DNA of 64,000 bases, taken from NCBI GenBank assembly GCA_020724525.1, contig DYGU01000005.1, forward strand, positions 36,529 to 100,528. Reading direction: 5' to 3'. The position numbers and the translations under genes were made by a program. Below, piece by piece: positions 24,744-33,188 of the stretch (positions within the stretch are counted from its first letter, which is position 1; the number at the start of each line of letters is the position of its first letter). Source of the stretch: Dehalococcoides mccartyi (lineage in GTDB: Bacteria; Chloroflexota; Dehalococcoidia; GIF9; DYGU01). The notes below the pieces were generated by a model that was not told the DNA's origin, ran no database searches, and saw only the letters and a list, made by a program, of their open reading frames with translations.

Positions 24744-25379
24744 CTATTCTTCCCAGGCTCCCTCTCCAACAAGCGGTACGAACCGACAACCACCTAAATT
24801 CTCAATTCGGTTCTTTTTCTTAAGCCTGGTCACCTTCAAAAGTTCCTGCTGCCACCGAGAGCCCACTGGAATTACCAGACATCCACCAATGGCTAACTGC
24901 TCTAAAAGTGCCTCAGGAACACAAGGGGCAGCTGCAGTTACAATAATACCATCATAAGGAGCCTCACAGACCCAACCTAATGTCTTCCCAGCTATATGAA
25001 CTTCCACATTGCTATAGCCCAGTTTTTCCAGAACCTTTCGAGCTGATTCTGCCAGTTGGGGGATGCGCTCCACAGTGATTACGCGCTTCACCAGTTCAGC
25101 GAGTATCGCTGCCTGATAGCCACTGCCAGTCCCTAATTCCAATACTTTATCATCAGCCTTAAGTTCCAAAGCCTCAGTCATTAAAGCTACAATAAACGGT
25201 TGTGAGATGGTCTGACCAAAACCTATAGGTAAAGGCCTATCCTCATAAGCAGCGTAGTAATAGTCCTGGAGAACAAAAAGCTCACGAGGAATGCGTGCCA
25301 TTGCTTTCAGCACTCGCTTATCTTTAATTTCCTGACCAAGGTGCTCAATCAGCCGGGCACGAGCTGCCTCTAAATCCAC
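24744..25379 (-). CDS. pcm: Protein-L-isoaspartate O-methyltransferase
   Basis: A 211-residue SAM-dependent repair methyltransferase. The signature ALELKADDKVLELGTGSGYQAA (residues ~69-90), the isoaspartate loop GQTISQPFIVALM, VITVERIP and IIVTAAAP are all present. It tags age-damaged aspartyl residues for repair. GTG start. A small unknown gene overlaps its end region, and a terminator follows. Confidence 0.92.
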   Translation of the reverse strand: MDLEAARARLIEHLGQEIKDKRVLKAMARIPRELFVLQDYYYAAYEDRPLPIGFGQTISQPFIVALMTEALELKADDKVLELGTGSGYQAAILAELVKRVITVERIPQLAESARKVLEKLGYSNVEVHIAGKTLGWVCEAPYDGIIVTAAAPCVPEALLEQLAIGGCLVIPVGSRWQQELLKVTRLKKKNRIENLGGCRFVPLVGEGAWEE

Positions 25380-25436
25380 CCCTTACCACCTGTCGCATCT
25401 CTCTATCTGAGAGTGTCTATCAATGATTTATTTTCA

Positions 25437-25494
25437 ATGTAGGGCAACCCTTCAGGGTCGCTTTTCTGTAGCGAGGCTAAAGCCTCGCACTACA
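25437..25494. repeat. Dispersed repeat with GAGGCTAAAGCCTC palindrome
   Basis: TGTAGGGCAACCC (from 25437) is followed by GCGAGGCTAAAGCCTCGC (25471-25488) and CACTACA. The reverse complement matches the element at 60752-60779. Located in the 131-base gap upstream of pcm; no gene is seen there. Confidence 0.6.
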
Positions 25495-25510
25495 TTAGTA
25501 AACGGTCTCT

Positions 25511-25768
25511 CTATCTGAGGAAAAAAGACAAAGCAATAAGCAATAAGAACATAATCCCAGCAATAATGCCAATGCGTTTCAATTCAACTGCTACATATCC
25601 ATAGCGAACGCTGGTTTCGGTTACAACTGTAGACGGTTTTGATAACGCTACCGGCTGGGGCGAAACGGACGATGGCTTAGGCTGTCGTTCGTTTTCCTTC
25701 ACCGCCAATTGCCTTAGCTTAACGCGCCGTTTATGTTTGCCTTTGCCTCGTCGCGATTTCTTCGGCAT
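25511..25768 (-). CDS. Small basic membrane protein
   Basis: 85 residues: a very basic N-terminus (MPKKSRRGKGKHKRRVKLR), a Pro/Ser/Thr-rich linker, and one hydrophobic helix (IGIIAGIMFLLLIALSFFL) at the C-terminus ending in Arg. The layout is of a tail-anchored cytoplasmic protein that could bind nucleic acid or ribosomes. GGAG lies eight bases before the ATG. Family not recognised. Confidence 0.65.
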   Translation of the reverse strand: MPKKSRRGKGKHKRRVKLRQLAVKENERQPKPSSVSPQPVALSKPSTVVTETSVRYGYVAVELKRIGIIAGIMFLLLIALSFFLR

Positions 25769-25838
25769 ATTTTTGCTCCAGATTTCCTATTTTAGCCACA
25801 TTTTCGGCATCTTCGCCACAACCAAAAGGAGTTGAAAA

Positions 25839-26204
25839 CTAAGTATTCAGGATCTCCTTGGCTACCGGCTCAGAGGTGAGACGCAAGCTCATTACCAGCA
25901 CATTAGCATGATTCCACTCCCGGGCACCCCGAGCTTTAGCCGCATCACAACACAGGGCAGCCCTGATTCCAGGGACTTTATTAGCAATTATACTCACACC
26001 GGTACCTATCCAGCAAAAGATTATCCCTTCATCACAAGTGCCACCAGCTACCCTTTCTGCCACCTTCGGTCCAACTTCAACCCAGGTTAAATTTTCTTCA
26101 CCAAGAGCACCGAAAACCTCCACTTCAAATCCTTTAGCCTTAAGCCAGGAAAGCACAAAGTTAGTTACAGGATATCGTTCATCACTACCTACAGCTAACT
26201 TCAT
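25839..26204 (-). CDS. RpiB/LacAB-family sugar-phosphate isomerase homologue, divergent
   Basis: 121 residues, clearly of the RpiB fold: LAVGSDE start, IFCWIGTGVSIIANKVPGIRAAL (about 65-87), WNHANVLVM and the RLT turn. It departs from active enzymes: the catalytic cysteine of the CGTG motif is an isoleucine (cysteine shifted two places earlier), the histidine of HNDANVL is replaced by Trp-Asn-His, the HAGF-type histidine after GSD is missing, and the protein is ~25 residues short at the C-terminus. True ribose-5-phosphate isomerase activity is therefore doubtful. Neighbour of xerD-like recombinase, 22 bases downstream of it. Confidence 0.78.
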   Translation of the reverse strand: MKLAVGSDERYPVTNFVLSWLKAKGFEVEVFGALGEENLTWVEVGPKVAERVAGGTCDEGIIFCWIGTGVSIIANKVPGIRAALCCDAAKARGAREWNHANVLVMSLRLTSEPVAKEILNT

Positions 26205-26226
26205 CCCTGATAATCCAGCCAGTCAT

Positions 26227-27069
26227 TTATTTAATCTTCTCATATACTTTGGTAGTCGATAAGTAAGCATGCCCTAACATCTTCTGTACCGAAGATAGAG
26301 CAACACCACTTTTGAGCCGGTGAATGGCAAAACTATGACGGAGAATATTAGGGGTTACCTTGCCCCCAAGCCCAACTTTATTGCTATATTCCTTTACGAT
26401 TTGCCAGAAGCCCTGACGGGTAAGGCGCTCACCTCGCTGGTTGACAAAAAGAGCTGATTCTTCACCTTTTATCAACATGGGACGAGCAACCTCAAGATAG
26501 TCCTTGATTATTCGCAATACTGCTTTATCAACAACGATATCACGAACCCCAGAGCGTCGACCGGAGCAGCGAATAATACCGGTCTCAAAGTCAATATCAG
26601 TTATGTTTAAAGACATTAGCTCACTGGCTCGCAAACCAGTAGCGTAAAGTAACTCCAGCATAGCTTTATCCCGCTTAGCCTCCGGTGAAGATAACTTTGC
26701 TAGCTCAGCTAATAAGCGACGTACTTCAGATTCAGACAGAGGTCGTGGCAGAATTCTGCTGACGCGACCCAAAACTAAACTCCTTTCCATCTCCTCTGGC
26801 AACCTGTCAACTTTAAGTAAGAACTTGAGGAAGGACCGAATAGCGGCTATTTTGCGGGCTAAGGTTGTCGACCTGTATTTCTTTTCCCGGAGTCTCAGCA
26901 TATATTCCAAAAGTAGGCTACTCAAGCGTGAACGGCTTAAGTCAAAGCCTATTTCAGCACTTTCGGCAACAAACTGATTCAGGTCATTACCATAAGCAGC
27001 TACAGTGTTTGGCGAGAATCCTTTTTCCACGGCTAAGTAGTTAAGAAAATTATCTATTTCTGCCTTCAT
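26227..27069 (-). CDS. Tyrosine recombinase, XerC/XerD type
   Basis: A 280-residue recombinase. N-terminal SAM-like domain (IDNFLNYLAVEKGFSPNTVAAY), then the catalytic residues: Arg in YATGLRASELMSL (near 145), Lys region, HxxR-type LRHSFAIHRL near 246, LGHAYLSTTKVYEK with the histidine and nucleophilic tyrosine at the end. The second arginine of HxxR reads HSFAIHR, so it should be checked; the LRH arginine is present. XerC/D resolve chromosome dimers. ATG at 27069 follows AGGAA; longer starts are less likely. Confidence 0.88.
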   Translation of the reverse strand: MKAEIDNFLNYLAVEKGFSPNTVAAYGNDLNQFVAESAEIGFDLSRSRLSSLLLEYMLRLREKKYRSTTLARKIAAIRSFLKFLLKVDRLPEEMERSLVLGRVSRILPRPLSESEVRRLLAELAKLSSPEAKRDKAMLELLYATGLRASELMSLNITDIDFETGIIRCSGRRSGVRDIVVDKAVLRIIKDYLEVARPMLIKGEESALFVNQRGERLTRQGFWQIVKEYSNKVGLGGKVTPNILRHSFAIHRLKSGVALSSVQKMLGHAYLSTTKVYEKIK

Positions 27070-27166
27070 CACAATTCCTAATTTTAACATAACAAACACA
27101 AACTACAATCACCTAAAAGGGGGAATTTTTAAGAGCCGGTTCATATTCTAAACAAATAAACTTCTT

Positions 27167-27196
27167 TTGTCCTGTCTAAGTTTATCGTGCTACAAT
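27167..27196 (+). promoter_or_regulatory. Promoter for uvrC
   Basis: TTGTCC (27167-27172), 18-base spacer, TACAAT (27191-27196). The TTG start of uvrC is 11 bases after the -10 box, so this message too is nearly leaderless. Confidence 0.5.
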
Positions 27197-27206
27197 TAAA
27201 ATTGCA

Positions 27207-29015
27207 TTGCGACAACAAAATCTTCAGCCTAAAATAGTCCCTTCCAAACCTGGTATCTACCTCCTTAAAGACGGAGAGGGCACTATCCTTTATGTCGGCA
27301 AAGCAGCTAATCTCCATAACCGGGTCAGAGCTTATTTCACTTCACCTTATACCCTGTCACCAAAGCATCAGCGCCTGATAGCTCAAATAAAAGATATCGA
27401 GTTCATAGTAACTGATTCAGAGCCAGAAGCCCTGGTTTTAGAATGTAATCTCATTAAGAAGTATCGACCCCGCTATAACGTCCGCCTTAAAGATGATAAA
27501 ACTTTTCCTTACCTCAAAATAAACTTAGAGGAGGATTTTCCTCGGGGCTATATAACTCGCCGCTTTGCCAAAGACGGTAGCCGCTATTTCGGTCCCTTTG
27601 CCAGTGCCGGCTCAGTGCGCCAGACCCTTAGATTAATTAAGAAAATCTTCCCTTTCCGTTCCTGTAACAAAACAATTACCGGTAATGAATTTCGTCCCTG
27701 TCTTAATTATCATATCCAGCGCTGTCTCGGACCCTGTATCGGCGCTGTGCCCAAAGAAGAATACAGGGAGATAATAAACCAGGTCATCCTCTTCCTGGAA
27801 GGTAAACAGGAACTCGTTATTAAAGACCTTAAAAGTAAGTTGAAAGCAGCTTCCAAACAGCTTAAGTTTGAAAAAGCTGCCTGGCTCCGTGACCAGATCC
27901 GGGCTGTGGAAAAAGTGATTGAGGGGCAAAAAATTGCCGCGGCAATAAGTGGTGACCAGGATGTCATTGCCCTCGCCCAAGCTAAAGACCGGGCTTGTGT
28001 TCAGATTTTCTTAATTCGCAACGGCAAACTTATTGGTCGCGACTCCTTCGTCCTTGAAGGCACTCACGAGGAGGACCTGGGTCAAATAATGTCCAGTTTT
28101 ATTAAACAGTATTATGCATCAGCCACAACAATACCACCAGTGCTATTGCTTCAATACCCAACGGATGACAGAGCCCTCATTACTAAGTGGCTTGAAGTCC
28201 AGAGACAAGCCCCGTTAAAACTGATGGTGCCTCGTCGCGGAGCCAAGAAACAACTCGTGGACATGGTAGCTCAAAATGCCCGGCATCAACTCGAATTACT
28301 CAGGGCTGAAACCATAGCCGTCTCAGAAACCATGACTGCTCTGGAAGAATTAAAAGAAAGACTTAGTCTCCCTAAAGTGCCATTACGGATAGAAGGCTAC
28401 GACATATCTAATATCGGTGGCATCCTATCCACAGGCAGCATGACCGTTTTTGAAAAAGGGATACCCAAGCCAGCTTGCTACCGCCATTTCAGAATTAGAT
28501 CTGTCACCGGTATTGACGACTATGCTATGCTCCAGGAAGTATTAAAACGACGCTTTCATCGGTATGAAACAGGCGAAAATAGCTGGAAAAATTTACCTGA
28601 CCTCATCCTCGTTGATGGTGGCAAAGGGCAACTTAATGCCGCCCTTTCCATAATGAAAGAAACAGGTCTAAATTTGGTGTCTGTTATTAGCCTGGCTAAA
28701 GAAAGAGAAGAAGTTTTTATTCCCACTTCTTCAGAACCGGTTGTTTTGCCCACTAATTCCCCCGCCCTCTACTTACTCCAAAGAATCCGCGATGAATCTC
28801 ACCGCTTTGCCCTTGGCTACCACCAAAGGCTCCGGCATAAAGAGGGACTCGGCTCTATCCTTGATAGTATCCCAGGTATCGGCGCTAAGCGCGAAAGGTC
28901 ATTGCTTAAAAGATTCGGCTCCATTCAGGGTATAAAGGAAGCCCCAATAGCGGAAATAATTTCAGTCAGGGGTATGACAGAAAAATTAGCCAGGAAGTTA
29001 AAAGAATATCTGTAA
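27207..29015 (+). CDS. uvrC: Excinuclease ABC subunit C
   Basis: A 602-residue UvrC. N-terminal GIY-YIG nuclease (GIYLLKDGEGTILYVGKA), cysteine cluster FRSCNK...RPCLNYHIQRCLGPC, UvrB-binding UVR motif, RNase H-like C-terminal nuclease (IEGYDISNIGG; LILVDGGKGQLNAA) and a helix-hairpin-helix tail (LDSIPGIGAKRERSLLKRFGS). It makes both incisions in nucleotide excision repair. TTG start with no evident ribosome site. uvrA and uvrB are not in the window. Confidence 0.95.
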   Translation: MRQQNLQPKIVPSKPGIYLLKDGEGTILYVGKAANLHNRVRAYFTSPYTLSPKHQRLIAQIKDIEFIVTDSEPEALVLECNLIKKYRPRYNVRLKDDKTFPYLKINLEEDFPRGYITRRFAKDGSRYFGPFASAGSVRQTLRLIKKIFPFRSCNKTITGNEFRPCLNYHIQRCLGPCIGAVPKEEYREIINQVILFLEGKQELVIKDLKSKLKAASKQLKFEKAAWLRDQIRAVEKVIEGQKIAAAISGDQDVIALAQAKDRACVQIFLIRNGKLIGRDSFVLEGTHEEDLGQIMSSFIKQYYASATTIPPVLLLQYPTDDRALITKWLEVQRQAPLKLMVPRRGAKKQLVDMVAQNARHQLELLRAETIAVSETMTALEELKERLSLPKVPLRIEGYDISNIGGILSTGSMTVFEKGIPKPACYRHFRIRSVTGIDDYAMLQEVLKRRFHRYETGENSWKNLPDLILVDGGKGQLNAALSIMKETGLNLVSVISLAKEREEVFIPTSSEPVVLPTNSPALYLLQRIRDESHRFALGYHQRLRHKEGLGSILDSIPGIGAKRERSLLKRFGSIQGIKEAPIAEIISVRGMTEKLARKLKEYL

Positions 29016-29744
29016 TTATCCCCCCGTAAGCATCTCCTTCAACTTTTGGGCATTCATAACGGCATAAGCCTCGGCATCATTATTGAAGTAGATATAAACT
29101 GCTTTTAACTCTCGTCCTAACTCAATAATTTGGCGTGACCAACTAAACAACTCCTCATCAGTATAGCAGCTCCAATATAATCCGGTACTACCATGAAAAC
29201 GAATGTAGGCAAAATCGGCAGTAGCCACTAAAGGAGAGGTAAAACTAGGCATATCAAAAATACAAAAACCGGCACCGTATCGCCGCAAAAGGTCAAAAAT
29301 ATTATCACTTAGCCATGATTCATTGCGAAATTCAAAAACATGGCGGTGATAGTAAGGTAATATCGCCAAAAAATCCTCAAGGGCTTTGTCATTACGCTTC
29401 ATATTTGGCGGTAATTGATACAAAAGAGGACCTAACTTGTTCATTAGCAACTTGACTCGGGACATAAAGTTTTGTAACGGCACTTGGACATTCTTTAACC
29501 TCTTGATATGAGTGATGAACCGATTCACTTTGACAGCGTAAATAAAATTATTCGGTGACGATTTCTCCCAATTAACAAAGGCTCCCTCTGAAGGTAAGCG
29601 ATAAAAACTGTTGTTCAACTCCACTGTGTTAAAGTAAGCAGAATAAAACTGGAGCCATTTACCCTTAGGTAGCTCCGCAGGATAAAATAACCCACGCCAA
29701 TGTTCGTAGTGCCAGCCACTAGTTCCAATATAATACTCAGGCAT
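29016..29744 (-). CDS. DUF72 family protein
   Basis: A 242-residue DUF72 TIM-barrel protein: YIGTSGWHYEHWRGLFYP start, FNTVELNNSFYRLP, PLLYQLPPN, FEFRNESW and FAYIRFHGSTGLY are the diagnostic stretches. Function remains unknown in general. It converges with uvrC with no intervening base and follows the metallo-hydrolase by 12 bases. Confidence 0.92.
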   Translation of the reverse strand: MPEYYIGTSGWHYEHWRGLFYPAELPKGKWLQFYSAYFNTVELNNSFYRLPSEGAFVNWEKSSPNNFIYAVKVNRFITHIKRLKNVQVPLQNFMSRVKLLMNKLGPLLYQLPPNMKRNDKALEDFLAILPYYHRHVFEFRNESWLSDNIFDLLRRYGAGFCIFDMPSFTSPLVATADFAYIRFHGSTGLYWSCYTDEELFSWSRQIIELGRELKAVYIYFNNDAEAYAVMNAQKLKEMLTGG

Positions 29745-29755
29745 CCTCCTTCTCC

Positions 29756-30517
29756 TTAGAATTCAAATCTCATGCCATCGCGGGCAGCAATGACAGAAAC
29801 ACCCGTCTCCTCTGTTAATCTTTTAGCTAATTCCCAGGGTTTAGCTCGCCACATGGTCATACCAAAATGAGTCAGAATAGCCGTTTTTGGTTTTATCTTC
29901 TCAATTATCAGCCGTGCTTCAGGAAGAGACAGATGAGCCACAGGAGCCCCCGGTGCTAATCTAACCACATTAATGATTATCACTTCACCTCGATAATAAT
30001 CGGGCAATTTGTCAAAATACTGGCTATCTGTAATCCAGGAAAAGGTATGATTAGGAGTTTCAAAAACAAAACCGTAAGTCTCTACTGGATGCTGGTGTCT
30101 GACAGGCGTCTTAAAAGAAACACCATTAACAAAATAAGAACCGCCCTCCGTTAATATCTTTATATCCTCAGAAAAACTACGCAGATAAGAAAAAATAACC
30201 GAGCTATGAGTCAGAGCATCACCCGGAGCAAAAACTATACCCCGATGTTTTCGTCCTCCCTCTGTCATAGCCTCAATCATGATATTAATATCATTGGAAT
30301 GGTCGAGATGCTTATGTGAAAGGAGAATAGCTCTCAATTTTGTCGGGTCAAGCTTTCTCTTAACTGCCTGTATCAGACAACCAGGACCGGGATCAACAAG
30401 TATTTGAGTGCCTCCAAGATTAAGCCAGGCACCTCCCGAAGCCAGTATCTGATTAGTGACCATTACTCTGGCACCGGCAGTTCCCAAAAAAACTATTATA
30501 TCCGGAGTCTCAACCAT
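29756..30517 (-). CDS. MBL-fold metallo-hydrolase
   Basis: A 253-residue metallo-beta-lactamase fold enzyme. The zinc motif SHKHLDHSND (HxHxDH) is near residue 67, preceded by LVDPGPG; further ligands are likely in the WITDS segment near 165 and ILTHFG near 215. Resembles RNase Z/PhnP-like hydrolases, but no specific substrate can be named. Divergently transcribed from the CinA-NUDIX gene. Confidence 0.85.
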   Translation of the reverse strand: MVETPDIIVFLGTAGARVMVTNQILASGGAWLNLGGTQILVDPGPGCLIQAVKRKLDPTKLRAILLSHKHLDHSNDINIMIEAMTEGGRKHRGIVFAPGDALTHSSVIFSYLRSFSEDIKILTEGGSYFVNGVSFKTPVRHQHPVETYGFVFETPNHTFSWITDSQYFDKLPDYYRGEVIIINVVRLAPGAPVAHLSLPEARLIIEKIKPKTAILTHFGMTMWRAKPWELAKRLTEETGVSVIAARDGMRFEF

Positions 30518-30625
30518 AGTTACCTAAGGCTATTGAAGCACACACTAACTATAACGTCAAGAAAAAAAGGTTAGTCTTTGATTTCTGTTAAAATAAGGGC
30601 ATAACTTTAAGCAAAAAGGAGAACT

Positions 30626-31564
30626 ATGGCAAAACTTGAGGCAGAAATTGCCCAATTATTGCGTCAATACCAAGCCAAAACGGGAAAACTATTGACCATT
30701 GGTACAGCAGAATCAGCTACTGGCGGTAGAATAAGCGACAAAATTACCAACATACCTGGCAGCTCTGATTATTATAAGGGCTCCATAGTTGCCTACAGTA
30801 ACGAGGTGAAAATCAATATTCTGGGAGTGAACAGGGAAACTATTCAAAATTACGGAGCCGTTAGCCCCCAAACTGCCATAGAAATGGCAGAAGGTGGTCG
30901 AAAAGTGCTAAAGGTAGATATCTGTATTTCTGACACCGGAATCGCCGGGCCTTCTGGAGCCATACCCAGAAAACCGGTAGGACTTTTTTATATCGGTTTA
31001 TCGGCAACCAACCAGAACCTGAGCCAAGAATGCCACTTCAAAGCCAATCGGGAAGACAACAAACAAAGAGCTACAGAAGCAGCCTTAAGTCTCCTTAAAG
31101 AGTACCTCGCTGATACTTTAAGTCGAGCAACTCAAAAAAATCCGGATGAGAAACACATAGTTACCTGCTTTCTGGAGCACAATCACAAGATTCTAATTCT
31201 GAAACGTAGCCAAAAGGTCAGTACCTATCAGGGGCAATGGGCGGGCGTCAGCGGCTATATGGAAGCCATCGATGGTGAACAAGCTCTTATCGAAATTAAA
31301 GAGGAAACAAGACTGGATAAGGGAGATGTTCAGTTATTAAAAAAAGGAGAACCCTTAGAAGTTATAGATGAAGCCATGAACAGAAAATGGATAATCCACC
31401 CCTTCTTATTCCATGTTAAAGCACCAGAGAAAATCAAAATAGACTGGGAACACACCGAAGTAAAATGGGTTACCGCCTCGGAAATTACCGGCTATGAAAC
31501 TGTTCCGTGGTTAAAAGAAACCCTTTATAAAGTGATAGATGGCTTGATAGTGAAGTCAAAATGA
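30626..31564 (+). CDS. CinA C-terminal (NMN amidase) domain fused to a NUDIX domain
   Basis: A 312-residue two-domain protein. Residues 1-160 are PncC/CinA-C: TIGTAESATGGRISDKI with the catalytic Ser, GSIVAYSNEVKI, ISDTGIAGPSG. This domain deamidates nicotinamide mononucleotide. Residues 170-310 are NUDIX: WAGVSGYMEAIDGE then ALIEIKEETRL, matching GX5EX7REUXEE except that the arginine is isoleucine. The N-terminal COG1058 domain of full CinA is absent. A link between pyridine-nucleotide salvage and nucleotide hydrolysis is likely. GGAG lies six bases before the ATG. Confidence 0.85.
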   Translation: MAKLEAEIAQLLRQYQAKTGKLLTIGTAESATGGRISDKITNIPGSSDYYKGSIVAYSNEVKINILGVNRETIQNYGAVSPQTAIEMAEGGRKVLKVDICISDTGIAGPSGAIPRKPVGLFYIGLSATNQNLSQECHFKANREDNKQRATEAALSLLKEYLADTLSRATQKNPDEKHIVTCFLEHNHKILILKRSQKVSTYQGQWAGVSGYMEAIDGEQALIEIKEETRLDKGDVQLLKKGEPLEVIDEAMNRKWIIHPFLFHVKAPEKIKIDWEHTEVKWVTASEITGYETVPWLKETLYKVIDGLIVKSK

Positions 31565-31597
31565 ATTACAATCTACAAGATTTGTTAGCTCGTCCCA

Positions 31598-31939
31598 ATG
31601 CATGAATTAGCCATAACCCAAAGCCTTCTGGATATAGCTCTGGAACAGGCAAAAGCAGCTAAAGCCAAGAAGGTTAACAAAATTAATTTAGTCATTGGCG
31701 AATTATCGGGAGTCGTTGCCGATTGCGTTCAATTTTATTTCGATTTCCTGAAGAAGGGCAGCATTGTCGAGAAAGCGTCCCTCGCTTTTGAGTTGGTTCC
31801 AACACAATTGAAATGCCGTCAGTGCCTCATCACCTTCAGCCCTAAAGACTTCCTCTGGACCTGCCCTGATTGCCACAGCCAACAAGTTGAGCTTATAGCT
31901 GGACGTGAATTTTATATGGACAGCTTAGAAGTAGAGTGA
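31598..31939 (+). CDS. hypA: Hydrogenase nickel incorporation protein HypA
   Basis: 113 residues. MHELAITQSLL gives the nickel-binding His2, and a four-cysteine zinc site (CRQC...CPDC) lies near residues 73-93. It inserts nickel into NiFe-hydrogenase large subunits with HypB. No ribosome site is obvious upstream. Its stop is within the first start option of hypB. Confidence 0.93.
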   Translation: MHELAITQSLLDIALEQAKAAKAKKVNKINLVIGELSGVVADCVQFYFDFLKKGSIVEKASLAFELVPTQLKCRQCLITFSPKDFLWTCPDCHSQQVELIAGREFYMDSLEVE

Positions 31940-31956
31940 TTAAAGAGGGACAATTA

Positions 31957-32610
31957 GTGAAAGTAAAAGTACTAAAAAATATCCTTGATGCCAATGAAGC
32001 TATAGCCAGCAAGAATAAAGGTCTTTTTAACAAATATAAAATTTTTTCTATTAACCTGATGTCAGCACCGGGAGCTGGCAAAACAAGCCTAATCCTCGAG
32101 ACCATAAGAAAGTTAAAAGACAAGGTAAGAATGGCTGTTATTGAGGGGGATGTTGCCTCCCAGTTGGATGCCAATAAAATTAAAGAAGAAGGAGTAGCCG
32201 TTGTCCAGATAAATACCGGGGGTGGCTGTTCCCTTGATGCTAATATGATCAGCCAAGCCCTCGACAACTTGCCTCTGCCACAGATTGATTTACTCCTCAT
32301 CGAAAACGTAGGCAACTTAGTTTGTCCAGCCCAATTTACCCTCGGAGAACACAAGCGAGTAGTAATCTCCAGTCTCCCCGAAGGTGATGATAAACCGGTA
32401 AAATATCCCATCATATTTACAGACGCCGATGCCGTGGTTATAAACAAGATTGACCTTCTTCCCTACCTCGACTTTAATCTAAATATGGTTCAAAGGGGAG
32501 TTGAAGGGCTAAATCCAAAAGCTAAAATTTTCCAAATTTCCAGCAAAACCGGTACCGGCATTGAAGAGTGGTGCTCCTGGATATTAGCTGAAATGAAAGG
32601 TAAATCGTAA
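31957..32610 (+). CDS. hypB: Hydrogenase nickel incorporation GTPase HypB
   Basis: A 217-residue GTPase. P-loop NLMSAPGAGKTSLIL, EGDVASQLDANKI, the metal segment GGGCSLDANM and IENVGNLVCPA, and NKIDLLPY for guanine are present. There is no histidine-rich nickel store at the N-terminus. A GTG at 31936 overlaps hypA, but the GTG at 31957 has GAGGGA seven bases before it and gives the usual start (KVKVLKNILDANEAIA). Confidence 0.93.
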   Translation: MKVKVLKNILDANEAIASKNKGLFNKYKIFSINLMSAPGAGKTSLILETIRKLKDKVRMAVIEGDVASQLDANKIKEEGVAVVQINTGGGCSLDANMISQALDNLPLPQIDLLLIENVGNLVCPAQFTLGEHKRVVISSLPEGDDKPVKYPIIFTDADAVVINKIDLLPYLDFNLNMVQRGVEGLNPKAKIFQISSKTGTGIEEWCSWILAEMKGKS

Positions 32611-32612
32611 GA

Positions 32613-33188
32613 GTGCCTGGAGTCGATGTCATCACACCAAAACCCATAACTGAATTGCGTAGCTGGGTAGAAACTCTTAGCGGGCAAAAAGTTGCCCGTT
32701 GCTACCAGTGTGGCAAATGTACTGCCGGTTGCCCGGTAGCTTATGTTATGGACCCGACCCCTCGGCAAGTTATGCGAGCTTTACAACTCGGCTTAGAAGA
32801 TGAACTGCTAAGAAGTTCTACCATGTGGATTTGTTTCTATTGTATGACCTGCGCTGCCCGATGTCCCCGTGAAATTGATATTACCAAGGTAATGGAAGCG
32901 CTTCGCCTTGTTAGTGCCCAGAGAAAAGCTACACCAGCTCAGAAAGACTTCAAGCTTTTCCATAACCTTTTTATAAGCAACCTGAATCGCTTCGGGCGTA
33001 TTTATGAATTAGGATTAGGGCTAACTTATAATCTCCTCGGAAAACATCCTTTGTCTAAAGCTGAACTTATACCTGGGATGTTAGCCCGAGGGAAGCTATC
33101 CTTCATACCTCACCGGGTCAAAAATACTGACAGAATCAGAGATATCTTTAATAGGATAAAAGCTTTTGAAAAGCAAGGAAAGCCCTGA
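32613..33188 (+). CDS. hdrC: Heterodisulfide reductase-like subunit HdrC
   Basis: 191 residues with two 4Fe-4S motifs: CYQCGKCTAGCPV near 30-42 and CFYCMTCAARCPREI near 73-87. HdrC passes electrons between the flavin subunit HdrA and the catalytic HdrB. GTG start, two bases after hypB. It overlaps hdrB by one base (stop/ATG), so the three Hdr genes form a unit. In bacteria the partner disulfide is unknown; DsrC or other thiols are possibilities. Confidence 0.9.
   Translation: MPGVDVITPKPITELRSWVETLSGQKVARCYQCGKCTAGCPVAYVMDPTPRQVMRALQLGLEDELLRSSTMWICFYCMTCAARCPREIDITKVMEALRLVSAQRKATPAQKDFKLFHNLFISNLNRFGRIYELGLGLTYNLLGKHPLSKAELIPGMLARGKLSFIPHRVKNTDRIRDIFNRIKAFEKQGKP

Noticed and set aside
26227-27069. 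Integrase of a mobile element
   Set aside because: The recombinase is of the XerC/D size and type, with housekeeping neighbours and no flanking direct repeats or tRNA target.
31893-32447. 184-codon ORF on the minus strand over hypB
   Set aside because: hypB on the other strand has all GTPase motifs; this reading has none and is low-complexity Ser/Leu-rich, typical of an antisense shadow.
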